Part shown: piece after piece, positions 9,690-18,268 of the stretch | How positions within the stretch are numbered: position 1 is the stretch's first letter | Layout: every line of letters begins with the position of its first letter | Assembly: GCA_963773155.1 (NCBI GenBank) | Contig: CAVZAB010000004.1 | Location: forward strand, 124,001 to 188,000 | Source: CAVZAB01 sp963773155 | GTDB lineage: Bacteria > Pseudomonadota > Alphaproteobacteria > Rhizobiales > Beijerinckiaceae | Reading direction: 5' to 3' | Length of the DNA stretch: 64,000 bases | The notes under the pieces: generated by a model | What the model was told of the DNA's origin: nothing | Database searches by the model: none | Seen by the model: only the letters and a program-made list of their open reading frames with translations | Position numbers and translations under genes: made by a program

Positions 9690-10756
9690 GCCTGGCCTTC
9701 GTCGACCATGACGCGCCGCGTCATGATGAGATACAGAAAGAGCGGAACCCCGAGGAGGGCGGTAACGACGCCGACCTTGATCTCGCTCGTCGAGGGGATC
9801 AGTCGAACGAGAATGTCGGCGCCCGTCAACAATGCCGCGCCGGCCAACGCCGAGGGCAGCAAAATCCGCTGCGGATCGCCCGCGAAGGCATGGCGGACCA
9901 GATGCGGCGCCACTAAGCCAACAAAGCCAATGGCGCCACACACCGCGACGCCGGCGCCAACGCCGAGTGCGACTGCAAAGACGACCATCCAGCTAAGTCG
10001 TGGCACATCGATGCCGAGGCTTGCCGCCGTCTCCTCGCCGAGGGTCAGCGCCTTGTAGCCGCGGCCACCGGCCAACAGAAGCGCGCTCGATAGGCCGATG
10101 AAGGGTGCAACAATGAGCACATGGCGAAACGAACGGTCCTCAAAGGAACCCATCAACCAGAACACGATTTCGGTGACGGCATACGGATTGGGCGAGAGGT
10201 TGATCACAAGCGAGGTCGCAGCAGCGCACAGGCTTGCGATCGCAAGCCCGGCAAGGATCAAAGTGACAACGCCGGCGTTGCGGCCGGCAACAAGCAGTAT
10301 CAGCGCGACCGAGACGAAGGCAGCAAGAATCGCGGTGAGCGGCAGCGCAAAAGAATACGCATCGGCGGCGCCGCTATAGAGGACGACCACTGCACCAAGG
10401 GCCGCTGCCTGCGGCGCTCCGAAAACAGCCGGCTCGGCCAGGGGATTGCGCAACAAGCCCTGCATGGAAGCGCCACACAGGCCGAGGCTGAAGCCGACCA
10501 GGAGGGAGAGGAGAAGGCGCGGCAGCCGGATCTCCCGCATGATGATGCCGGCCGGGCCTTGCCCGTCGAACAAACCCTTCGCCATCGCGCGCCACGACAA
10601 ATGGGCAACGCCCAGGCCAAGCGAGACGGCCGCGAGGACGATCAGGAGAACCGCAAGCGCCCCGACAAAAAGACCAAAGGTTCTGTCGCGCGCCGGGCTG
10701 AGAGTGGAAAACCCCGCCAAGCCGGCACCGCCGCCCATTTGCCCGCCATTCACCAT
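9686..10756 (-). CDS. btuC: FecCD/BtuC-family ABC transporter permease
   Basis: Permease of 356 residues with about ten hydrophobic helices. Family motifs include IRLPRLLLSLLVGFSLGLCG, GLLRNPLAEPAVFGA, and the cytoplasmic coupling segment GAIGFVGLVAPHLVRH. It follows btuB with a 7-bp overlap and precedes the ATPase gene, so all three share the mRNA under the cobalamin riboswitch. The family also carries Fe-siderophores and haem; the riboswitch favours cobalamin. Confidence 0.9.
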   Translation of the reverse strand: MVNGGQMGGGAGLAGFSTLSPARDRTFGLFVGALAVLLIVLAAVSLGLGVAHLSWRAMAKGLFDGQGPAGIIMREIRLPRLLLSLLVGFSLGLCGASMQGLLRNPLAEPAVFGAPQAAALGAVVVLYSGAADAYSFALPLTAILAAFVSVALILLVAGRNAGVVTLILAGLAIASLCAAATSLVINLSPNPYAVTEIVFWLMGSFEDRSFRHVLIVAPFIGLSSALLLAGGRGYKALTLGEETAASLGIDVPRLSWMVVFAVALGVGAGVAVCGAIGFVGLVAPHLVRHAFAGDPQRILLPSALAGAALLTGADILVRLIPSTSEIKVGVVTALLGVPLFLYLIMTRRVMVDEGQA

Positions 10757-12741
10757 GTCATTTTGACACCGCCGTAGATGGAACGCCCGGCCGTACCATA
10801 ATTGTAGACCTCCTGATACTTGGCATCGGTCACGTTTTCGAGGCGGGCGAACACCGAGAAATTGTCGGTTAGTCGATAGGCGGCAAAGAAATCGAGCCTG
10901 GCATAGGGCGCTAGACGCACTGGGCCATAATCATAGCGATAATCGACCAAGGTCAGCCGCGCTTCGGCCTCGAGATTGGCAAGGCCGGTATAGATCAGCG
11001 ACAGCGACGCCTTGTTGCGCGGCCGCTGCAGCAGCGGCTGGCCGGTCACAAGATCGCGCGCGACGAGATAGGTGTAGGTTAGCTTGGCCCGCCATGCGCT
11101 CGGTACCAGACTATAGTCGCCGGAAAATTCGGCGCCATAGGTTTTCGCGCGGCCAACATTGTAATAGCAACCCTGCGGCTCGGCTGGCGGGCAGCCATAA
11201 AACCGGAAATCGATGAGGTTGCGATACGTAGTGTAGAAAGCGGTCGCCGAGAGCGTCAGCCGGCCCTGCAGGGCCTCTTGGTCGAGGCCGCCATCAATGC
11301 CGAAATTCTGCTCGGCCTGCAAATTCGGGTCGCCATATTGGCTGAAGCGCTGATAGAGCGACGGCGCCTTGGCGCCGGTCCCGGCGCTGGCCCGCAATTT
11401 TGTCCCGGTCTCGAAAATATTATAGGCCGCCGTCGCCCGCCAGGTCGCAAAGGCCTGCGCTCCTGCAGTCGAGTTGAGCCTTCCGCCGAGCGAGACATAG
11501 AGGCGATCGTTGACGGCAAGCTGATGCAGGACAAAGAGGGAATTGGTCACTTGGCTGGCACTGACGCCCGGGAAAAACGGTTGCCAGCCGGGTCCGGCCG
11601 TTTGCTGCGCATTCGAGGCGGTCTCGCGTTCGGTCCTGGCGCCTGCGATCAAGGTGCCGAGCGGACCGAGCTTCAGATCCGCCTGATATTCCGCGCCAAA
11701 CCTGGTGCCGCGATAGCGGGTAAAGCAATTGGTGGTGAAATCGGGACAGCTTTCGGTCTCGGTGACGCCGCGGTCGGTGAGGCTTCCGAAAACCGTCAGG
11801 CCCTGGCGCAGGCGTCCGCCGAGCGAATCGACCGTGGCGCGACCATAGAAGAGATCGAGATATTCGCGCGCGCGATTGTAATTGCTGTAAATATTGGCAG
11901 GATCGGCGGCGAAGGGATTGTCGAATTCGATGCGGTTGCCATAAGCGCCGCCGCCGGCCTCGAGTGTCACCTCATCGCTGATCCGATAGGAAAGTCGGCC
12001 GGTAATGCCACCCTTATCGGTCGCATCCCCATTGGGCATCGGCGGCAATTGACCCTGAAGCCTGCCGATGCGGTAGCCGTAGCGGGGAAAACCGTCGGAA
12101 TGCAGCGCGTCAACGGCGAGCGAATAGGACAAGCGGTCCGTCGAACCGGAAACCGAGGCGCGGCTGTCGAGCGTCCCGTAACTGCCGGCCTCGAGGCTGA
12201 GCGTGCGCGTTACGGGGCCCTGACCCTTGCGGGTGATGATGTTGATCACGCCGCCCATCGCATCCGACCCATAGAGCGCCGATTGCGGCCCGCGCAGGAC
12301 TTCTATGCGTTCGATGTCGGTCACCGAAAGGGCGGACAGATCGATTGCCCCGTCGGTCGCTGCGGCATCGCCGACCCGGATGCCGTCGATAAGAACCAGG
12401 GTCTGGCCAGGATTGGAACCGCGTAACGTGACATTGGTCAATGAGCCAGTGCCGCCAGATTCGTGGATGTCGAGCCCCGGCACTGGCCGCAGCACGTCGG
12501 TCAGGCTCTTGGCGCCAGCCCTCTGGATTTCGTCGGCGGTGATCACCGTGATCGCACTGCCGGCCCGCGCCAGCGTCTGCTCCGAGCGGTAAGCGGTAAT
12601 GACGAGATCGGGTGCGGCATCGCTGGCACCTGGCGCCGGCTCGGTCTGCGCCGCGGCACAATTCGCCCGCAACAGGCTGAGCAACACGATCGCGATGAAG
12701 GGGATAGCCGCCAATACAGACCGGCATGCGGCCAGGACCAT
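10750..12741 (-). CDS. btuB: TonB-dependent outer-membrane cobalamin receptor BtuB
   Basis: Outer-membrane receptor of 663 residues. It has a signal peptide ending near residue 31, a TonB-box-like segment DLVITAYRSEQ, a plug domain (SLTDVLRPVPGLDIHESGG, VLIDGIRVGD, IERIEVLRGPQSALYGSDAM) and a C-terminal barrel ending in an aromatic-rich strand with terminal Trp (GRSIYGGVKMTW), as needed for Bam insertion. The length is close to BtuB (~600-660). A cobalamin riboswitch lies in its leader. Confidence 0.93.
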   Translation of the reverse strand: MVLAACRSVLAAIPFIAIVLLSLLRANCAAAQTEPAPGASDAAPDLVITAYRSEQTLARAGSAITVITADEIQRAGAKSLTDVLRPVPGLDIHESGGTGSLTNVTLRGSNPGQTLVLIDGIRVGDAAATDGAIDLSALSVTDIERIEVLRGPQSALYGSDAMGGVINIITRKGQGPVTRTLSLEAGSYGTLDSRASVSGSTDRLSYSLAVDALHSDGFPRYGYRIGRLQGQLPPMPNGDATDKGGITGRLSYRISDEVTLEAGGGAYGNRIEFDNPFAADPANIYSNYNRAREYLDLFYGRATVDSLGGRLRQGLTVFGSLTDRGVTETESCPDFTTNCFTRYRGTRFGAEYQADLKLGPLGTLIAGARTERETASNAQQTAGPGWQPFFPGVSASQVTNSLFVLHQLAVNDRLYVSLGGRLNSTAGAQAFATWRATAAYNIFETGTKLRASAGTGAKAPSLYQRFSQYGDPNLQAEQNFGIDGGLDQEALQGRLTLSATAFYTTYRNLIDFRFYGCPPAEPQGCYYNVGRAKTYGAEFSGDYSLVPSAWRAKLTYTYLVARDLVTGQPLLQRPRNKASLSLIYTGLANLEAEARLTLVDYRYDYGPVRLAPYARLDFFAAYRLTDNFSVFARLENVTDAKYQEVYNYGTAGRSIYGGVKMTW

Positions 12742-12787
12742 GTTTCCTCCTTCCGTCCCACCGACGGATTGCAGGGAAAAAGAGCAT

Positions 12788-12965
12788 TGGCCGGTCTCCT
12801 GGCTTGCGGGTCACCGCCTCCCTCCCTGCCTTCCCAGCAGCCTTGCGGCTTCCAGTGGCGCATAGAGGAGAAAGGCTCTCCGCTTACAGTTGCGGGGGCA
12901 GCCGCGGAATCGGGGTTTATCCCTCACCGCATTCCCGTTTCACCCCGGACGAAAGACCCCGGGGC
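12788..12965 (-). ncRNA. Cobalamin (B12) riboswitch upstream of btuB
   Basis: Read on the minus strand, the leader carries the conserved cobalamin-riboswitch blocks in order: GGTGAAACGGGAA then GCGGTG (12926-12946), the CTGCCCCCGCAACTGTAAGC core (about 12885-12903), the B12 box GCCACTG (12853-12859), GGGAAGGC, and the closing block GCCAGGAGACCGGCC (about 12789-12803). The end lies about 47 bases upstream of the btuB start. Ligand binding would repress btuB-btuC-btuD. Boundaries are approximate. Confidence 0.95.
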
Positions 12966-13050
12966 ACCAACGCAAAAAACTGTACAAGTCTTCGATCCCG
13001 TAGACAATGCGATATTGGCCCGGTCCGGCATCGATGGATTGAATTGACCC

Positions 13051-13893
13051 ATGCGGTTTTTTAGGCGGCGGCCCCGATTGTTCAGCGCCGGCCTGCTGTT
13101 GTTTTGGCTCGGCCTTGCCCAAGCCGGCGAACCGCGCCGGGTAGTTTCGGCCAATCTTTGTGCCGATCAATTGCTGCTGGCACTGGCTGATCGCGATCAG
13201 ATCGCCTCACTGTCGCCGTTTGCGACCGATCCGGACATTTCCTATCTCGCGGCGGCCGCCAAAGGAATTGATCAGAACCGCGGCGCGGTCGAGGACATCC
13301 TTCGTCTCGAATCCGATCTGGTGCTGATCGGAGCCTATGACAGCCGCTACGCCAGAGCCCTGCTCGAAGCCAAGGCGGTGCCCTTTCAGGTCCTGGCGCC
13401 ATGGCGCGATCTCGACGATGGCCGCGCCCAAATCCGCGCCTTGGCTCTCAGCCTCGGCCATTCCGAGCGCGGTGAAGCTCTGATTTTGGCGATCGACCAG
13501 GCGTTGGCTGCAGCGATTGGCACCGCTCCTCGACCAACAAGCGCTTTGGTTCTCGAGCGGCGCGGCTACGTCCTTGGCCGCGGCAGCCTGATCCAGGAAA
13601 TTCTCGGCCTGGCGGGACTGCGCGATGGCGCCGCCGAGCTTGGCGTCGGCTCGCAAGGCTTTGTCTCGATCGAGCGGATTGTCGCCGGGCGGCCAGACTA
13701 TCTCGTGGTCTCGCAGGCAAGCCCGGAAGCCGGCGACCAGGGCCAGGCCTTTCTAACCCATCCGGCGCTCGCCGCGCTGTTTCCGCCTGACAGACGGCTC
13801 GTCGTGCCCGACCGACTGGCGATTTGCGCCGGCCCTTCGACGCCGGCGTTGGTTGCCCGGATCGTTGCGGAAATCCGGGCCAAGGTGCACTAA
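13051..13893 (+). CDS. btuF: Periplasmic cobalamin-binding protein (BtuF-like)
   Basis: Periplasmic binding protein of the helical-backbone (class III) type, 280 residues, with a signal peptide (FSAGLLLFWLGLAQAGEP). RVVSANLCADQLLLALADRDQI and PDLVLI-like VLIGAYDSRYARALLEA are typical of BtuF/FecB proteins. It is transcribed divergently from the btuB-btuC-btuD operon, which lacks a binding protein, so it very probably completes that importer. The riboswitch lies on the opposite strand and does not obviously control this gene. Confidence 0.82.
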   Translation: MRFFRRRPRLFSAGLLLFWLGLAQAGEPRRVVSANLCADQLLLALADRDQIASLSPFATDPDISYLAAAAKGIDQNRGAVEDILRLESDLVLIGAYDSRYARALLEAKAVPFQVLAPWRDLDDGRAQIRALALSLGHSERGEALILAIDQALAAAIGTAPRPTSALVLERRGYVLGRGSLIQEILGLAGLRDGAAELGVGSQGFVSIERIVAGRPDYLVVSQASPEAGDQGQAFLTHPALAALFPPDRRLVVPDRLAICAGPSTPALVARIVAEIRAKVH

Positions 13894-13960
13894 ACGCGCA
13901 CCGACTGGTCGCACGGGAATGCCTGTTTGCCATGCGTGACTTAATCGCCCGTCTCGATAA

Positions 13961-14248
13961 AATGGGCTGTCGCGACGGCGCAGGGCACACCTCGCGTTTC
14001 GATCGTGCGCCATTCACCACGACCTGGCTGCCACAACGGCCGGACGAGGATGGCGCTTTGTCGACCGGACAGACTTGCGCGGCAATGCCGATCCAAATTA
14101 TCCAAATTTTGAGGGCGTCGCTTGGCAACTGGCCGGCGTCGATGCCGAGGTCAAACCGATGGCGCTCACGGCGGGCACCCTCAATGTCTGTCGTGCCAGG
14201 AACAACGCCGATGGCGTGCCGCCAGTCAAGAGCCCAATGATGCTATGA
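13961..14248 (+). pseudogene. Possible coding remnant, unrecognised
   Basis: An open stretch of 95 codons with no standard start near its beginning. From about 14040 the translation looks protein-like rather than random: GWRFVDRTDLRGNADPNY, then FEGVAWQLAGVDAEVKPM and a Cys near the end, stopping at TGA 14246. It could be the 3' end of a truncated gene or a small gene whose start is frameshifted. I do not recognise the family. The rest of the gap between btuF and cobU shows nothing. Confidence 0.3.
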
Positions 14249-14325
14249 TCGCGGCCTATCCTGTGTTGTTCGTCCCGGTGTGCTGTTTGCTGCCGCGAAC
14301 AAACGGCATTCTACGACCAAGCCGC

Positions 14326-14883
14326 TTAAAATCCTGGCACGGGCGCGCTGGCCGGCTTGACGAGAAGCGCCTGGCCCGCAACGACCAGCGCGACCGCATC
14401 GACGGCGGCCGCGATCTTCTGGTTCAACCGGCCTTGCGCATCGGCAAAGGCACGCGCCAGCGCGTTCTCGGGCACGATGCCGCTGCCGACCTCGTTCGAA
14501 ATGAAGATAGCCGGACAGGCTAGGCCGGCAATGCGGTCGGCGAGCCGGTCGCCCGCCGCGGCCTCATCGTGCCCGGCAAGTATCAGGTTGCTGAGCCAGA
14601 GCGTCAGGCAGTCAATGACCAATATCCGTGCGGGCCGGGCCTGCCGATCGATTTCCTCGACCAAAGCTAGCGGCGCCTCGATGACACGCCAACGGGGGCC
14701 GCGCTCGGCGCGGTGGCGTTCGATGCGCGCCTGCATTTCCGCGTCGCCCGCTTCTGCCGTGGCGATCAGCAGCGGCGCAAAGCCACTCGCCTCGGCGCTG
14801 GCCTGGCCGAACCGGCTTTTGCCGGAGCGCGCGCCGCCAATGACCAATAAAGATCGCCGCCTCGCCGTCGCTTGCCAACTCAT
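14326..14883 (-). CDS. cobU: Bifunctional adenosylcobinamide kinase/guanylyltransferase (CobU/CobP)
   Basis: Phosphorylates adenosylcobinamide and then attaches GMP, giving AdoCbi-GDP for nucleotide-loop assembly. It has 185 residues, as usual. The P-loop GGARSGKSRF is at 16-25; HRAERGPRW carries the His that receives GMP; the Walker B-like LVIDCLTLWLSN and the NEVGSGIVP motif are both present. The neighbouring B12 uptake genes make this a salvage setting: imported corrinoids can be completed in the cell. It stands alone on the minus strand. Confidence 0.93.
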   Translation of the reverse strand: MSWQATARRRSLLVIGGARSGKSRFGQASAEASGFAPLLIATAEAGDAEMQARIERHRAERGPRWRVIEAPLALVEEIDRQARPARILVIDCLTLWLSNLILAGHDEAAAGDRLADRIAGLACPAIFISNEVGSGIVPENALARAFADAQGRLNQKIAAAVDAVALVVAGQALLVKPASAPVPGF

Positions 14884-14968
14884 GGCGTTTCCCTGGCACA
14901 GGCGGCCGGCCGGTGCAAGCCGATCGCCGGCCTCGATCGAACCTGCCGTTCCATGCTATGGACAAGCC

Positions 14969-16144
14969 ATGTTGAAGCGAGACCGCGCCACCGCTGTTGC
15001 GCCGCGCGCATTCCTTGGGCTTCCCATGAACGCGCTGGCCTGGCGCCTGGCTTGCGCCGTCCTCGGACTTTGCCTGGCCGGACCGGTCTCTGCCCAGGAA
15101 TTCGGCGCACCGGAGCGACCGCCCGATCGCACGCTCGCCATTCTCGCTTGGAGCGATTATTTTTCGCCGGAGGTCCTCGCCGCTTTCGAGGCCGAGGCCG
15201 GGATCAAGCTCACCTACGACACCTATCAGACGAGTGCCGGGCTCGAGGCGGCGCTGAGCGGCGAGCATCCCTATGACGTGATCGTCATCGGCGGCCAGCA
15301 ATTGCCGCGTGCTATTGCGGCCGGCCAATTGCGAAAGCTCGACAAGATCCTTCTACCTAATGCGAAAAATGTTGCCGGCGATCTTGCGACCTTTCTTGCC
15401 GCCTATGATCCCGGCAACCAATATGCCGTTCCCTACATGTGGTTCACGACGCTTTTGGCCTTCAACACCGCGATGGCCAAGGCCCGTCTCGGCGATGCCG
15501 CGCCCAACAGCTGGGACGTCGTTTTCCGGCCGGACATCCTCAAGCGCTTTGCCGATTGCGGCGTGGAAATCGTCGATTCGCCGGTCGATCTGATTGCCAA
15601 TGCCATCGCCACCCTGAAGCTCGGCACCCGGGCACGCAGCGCCGTCGACGTCAAGCGGGCCGCCGATTTCTTGCAGCGGCTTCGGCCGAGCATCCGGCAA
15701 TTCAACCTGTATGAGTACGGTGCGGCTCTCGCGCGCGGCGACATCTGTCTTGCCGTCGGCTGGACCGGCGAGGCCAGCCACGCCCGCCGGCAGGCGCAGG
15801 AGGCCAATGCGGGGGTCGAGATCGGCATTGCAATCCCCAAGGAGGGCACACTCATATCGCTCGACGTGCTGGCGATTCCGCGCAGCGCCCCGCATGGCGG
15901 GGAGGCGCATCGGTTTATCGATTTCCTGCTATCGCCGGAAAACGCCGCCCGCAACAGTCGCGCCACCGGGCTTGCGACCAGCGTGCCGGCCGCTCGCCCT
16001 CTGCTCGATGCCGGCATCGCCAACGACCCCGCGATCTATCCGCCGCCGGAAGTCATGAAGCGCTTGTTCACGGCTCCGCCCTATGATCGCCCGGCCCAGG
16101 AAGTCATGTCCCGCGAATGGGCCCGGATCAAGGGCGGCAAATAG
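14969..16144 (+). CDS. Polyamine-type extracellular solute-binding protein (PotF/PotD-like)
   Basis: Periplasmic binding protein of the spermidine/putrescine family, 391 residues from the ATG at 14969 or 372 from 15026; the second gives a cleaner signal peptide (LACAVLGLCLAGPVSAQ). Family features are LAILAWSDYFSPEVLAAFEA, YDVIVIGGQQLPRAI, QYAVPYMWFTTLLAFN and the C-terminal ALARGDICLAVGWTGEASHA. No permease or ATPase gene is adjacent, so its transporter lies elsewhere or it borrows one. Polyamine specificity is inferred; the nearby ureohydrolase gives mild support. Confidence 0.85.
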   Translation: MLKRDRATAVAPRAFLGLPMNALAWRLACAVLGLCLAGPVSAQEFGAPERPPDRTLAILAWSDYFSPEVLAAFEAEAGIKLTYDTYQTSAGLEAALSGEHPYDVIVIGGQQLPRAIAAGQLRKLDKILLPNAKNVAGDLATFLAAYDPGNQYAVPYMWFTTLLAFNTAMAKARLGDAAPNSWDVVFRPDILKRFADCGVEIVDSPVDLIANAIATLKLGTRARSAVDVKRAADFLQRLRPSIRQFNLYEYGAALARGDICLAVGWTGEASHARRQAQEANAGVEIGIAIPKEGTLISLDVLAIPRSAPHGGEAHRFIDFLLSPENAARNSRATGLATSVPAARPLLDAGIANDPAIYPPPEVMKRLFTAPPYDRPAQEVMSREWARIKGGK

Positions 16145-16166
16145 CACCGCCCTCGCGCCGCGCCGC

Positions 16167-16526
16167 CTAGGCGGCGGCGATGGCGGCAATGGCGGCAATT
16201 TCGACGGTGATCTGGGGTGCCGCCAGACGGGCTTCGACGGTGGCACGGGCCGGCGTATGGCCGGGTGAAACCCAAGCGTCCCACACCCTATTCATTTCGT
16301 CGAACTTGCTGATATCGGCGAGCCAGATATTGGCCGAAAGCAGCATCGACTTGTCGGTCCCTGCTTCCTTCAAAAGATTGTCGACGATGGCAAGAATCTC
16401 GCTCGTCTGTTCGCCGACGCTTTTGCCGGCCGCCTTTTCGGCAACCTGGCCGGCGAGATAGACGACATTGCCGTGGACTACGGCCTTGCTCATTCGGTGT
16501 CCCAAGCCGACGCGACGTATGGTCAT
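16167..16526 (-). CDS. RidA family protein
   Basis: Small trimeric deaminase of the RidA/YjgF family, which hydrolyses reactive enamine/imine intermediates released by PLP enzymes. It has 119 residues. HGNVVYLAGQVAEKAAGKSV, the LSANIWLADIS strand and the PARATVEARLAAPQITVEI segment with the substrate Arg are visible. The C-terminus is a low-complexity Ala/Ile tail encoded by a GCC/ATC repeat. It lies in the same direction as the aminotransferase and ureohydrolase, which fits a detoxifying role in amine metabolism. Confidence 0.9.
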   Translation of the reverse strand: MTIRRVGLGHRMSKAVVHGNVVYLAGQVAEKAAGKSVGEQTSEILAIVDNLLKEAGTDKSMLLSANIWLADISKFDEMNRVWDAWVSPGHTPARATVEARLAAPQITVEIAAIAAIAAA

Positions 16527-16574
16527 CCCTGTTTTCCTCTTGGTTGGAGAGCTTGGTATTGACGAGCCGAAGCC

Positions 16575-17099
16575 TCACGCGTTCATCATGCCGGCAACGA
16601 CACCCATATAATCGCGCTTGCCCACGTCGGTTCCGCAGGCGCGGAGGATCGCATAGGCAGTCGTTATGTGAAAAAAGAAATTTGGCATGGCGAAATGCAT
16701 GACGTAAAGCTCGGCCGCCATCTTCATCTTGTTGGGCCCGACCGAAAAGGCGATCTCGCGGTTTGCGGCCGCGTCAATGGCCTTGGAATCCTGATCGGCG
16801 ATGAATTGAAGCGTGCGAGCGATGCGCGCTTTGAGTTCGACCAGATTGGTTTCGACATCCTCGAATTTTGGCGGGTCGATGCCGACCAGACGCGCCGTCG
16901 TGTTCTTGGCAAAATCGCAGGACAATTGCACCTGACGCGCGAGTCCGAACATGTTCGGATAAAGCCGCGTCGCACACAGAACGGCCGGGTCGATCTTCTT
17001 TTCCTCGGCAAAACTCGATGCCTTGTCGAGGTTGGCAGACAAGGCGCTCAGAAATTGGCGGAAGACAGGAATTGTGGCGTCATGCAATGCAATTGTCAT
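16575..17099 (-). CDS. DUF1993 domain-containing protein
   Basis: Protein of 174 residues that matches DUF1993 over its length. Landmarks are the N-terminal HDATIPVFRQFLSALSANLDKA, YPNMFGLARQVQLSCDFAKN and the C-terminal HFAMPNFFFHITTAYAILR. These cytosolic helical proteins resemble DinB-type four-helix bundles, and no function is established. It sits between ridA and the ureohydrolase gene on the same strand and is probably in the same transcription unit. Confidence 0.85.
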   Translation of the reverse strand: MTIALHDATIPVFRQFLSALSANLDKASSFAEEKKIDPAVLCATRLYPNMFGLARQVQLSCDFAKNTTARLVGIDPPKFEDVETNLVELKARIARTLQFIADQDSKAIDAAANREIAFSVGPNKMKMAAELYVMHFAMPNFFFHITTAYAILRACGTDVGKRDYMGVVAGMMNA

Positions 17100-17191
17100 A
17101 ATTTCTCTACCCCCTGGACCGGTCTCGCGACGAATTGGGCTTGCCTAGCGCCAATACGGGCCAGGCGCAAGCTCGACCCGTGCTCGGCTCC

Positions 17192-18268
17192 TCAGCGCGG
17201 CCGGGACCCGACGCGCGCCGGGAGCGCGTCGGCGCACAGACACAGGATTTCGAACAGCATCTGGGCTGCGCATTGAGCCGTGTTGGAGGTGGCATCATAT
17301 TGCGGCGCGACCTCGACGACGTCACCGCCGACAATGTTGAGGCCGCGCAACCCGCGCAGCAAAGCCAGAACCTCGCGCGGCGTCAGTCCGCCAACTTCCG
17401 GCGTCCCAGTGCCGGGCGCGAAGGCCGGATCCAGGCTGTCGACGTCGAACGAGACATAGACCGGACCGACGCCGACGACCTGACGGGCCATCGCGATCAG
17501 AGCCGCCATGCCGATTCCGTCGATTTCTTCGGCATGAACGACGCGCATGCCGCTATCATAAGAGAATTCCCACAAATATTCGGCCGGCCCGCGAATGCCG
17601 ATCTGAATGGTTCGCTCGGGGTCAAGAACGCCGTCGAGGACCGCCTGGCGGAACGGACCGCCATGGTGGAATTTCGAGCCTTCATAGGGCCCGCTCGTGT
17701 CGCAATGCGCATCGATATGCACGAGCCCGACCGGCGTCTGCCGGCCGACGGCGTTGAGGATGGCAGCGCTGATCGAATGATCGCCGCCGACCGATACCGG
17801 GACGATGCCGGCGGAAACGAGGCTGGTGTAAAAGGCCTCGATGTCGGCGTGACAGGATTCGAGACTATAGCGCGAGCGCATCGGCACATCGCCGATGTCG
17901 GCAACCCTCGCCGCGGCAAGGGGCACCAGCTTCATCACGTGCTCGTAGGGGCCGATCCGTTCGACAGCGCGCACCGCGCGCGGTCCGAGCCGTGCCCCGG
18001 CCCGATTGGTCACGCCGAGATCCATCGGCACGCCGACAAGGGCGATGTCGAGATCGGCAAAGTTCAGCGTGCCCGCGACATCGGGACGATAGGGCGCGCC
18101 GAGCAGCGTCGCCGGATTGGCAAACGGCCAGGCGCGCCGGTCGCCATCCTTGAACTGCAGGGCGGCGACCCGGGCGAAGGCCGGATCGAACATGTCGCCG
18201 CCCTTGGCGTCGCGATATCTGGCCCGCAGATAGGCGAGCTTTTCTCCGCTTGTCATATCCTTTGCCAT
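17192..18268 (-). CDS. Agmatinase-family ureohydrolase
   Basis: Mn-dependent ureohydrolase of 358 residues that removes urea from a guanidino compound. The metal-binding motifs are complete: GGDHSI, DAHCDT and SFDVDSLDP, followed by GLTPREVLALLRGL. The N-terminal ~60 residues are longer than in E. coli SpeB (306 aa), as in guanidinobutyrase- and guanidinopropionase-like members. It overlaps the aminotransferase by 16 bp and is translationally coupled to it. Agmatine is the default guess, but 4-guanidinobutyrate or another guanidino compound is equally open. Confidence 0.85.
   Translation of the reverse strand: MAKDMTSGEKLAYLRARYRDAKGGDMFDPAFARVAALQFKDGDRRAWPFANPATLLGAPYRPDVAGTLNFADLDIALVGVPMDLGVTNRAGARLGPRAVRAVERIGPYEHVMKLVPLAAARVADIGDVPMRSRYSLESCHADIEAFYTSLVSAGIVPVSVGGDHSISAAILNAVGRQTPVGLVHIDAHCDTSGPYEGSKFHHGGPFRQAVLDGVLDPERTIQIGIRGPAEYLWEFSYDSGMRVVHAEEIDGIGMAALIAMARQVVGVGPVYVSFDVDSLDPAFAPGTGTPEVGGLTPREVLALLRGLRGLNIVGGDVVEVAPQYDATSNTAQCAAQMLFEILCLCADALPARVGSRPR

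Noticed and set aside
11278..12426. 382-residue frame antisense to btuB
   Set aside because: Shadow of the TonB receptor, which has a complete plug and barrel.
14357..14968. 204-codon N-terminal extension of the polyamine-type binding protein
   Set aside because: It is antisense to cobU; the signal peptide marks the true N-terminus.
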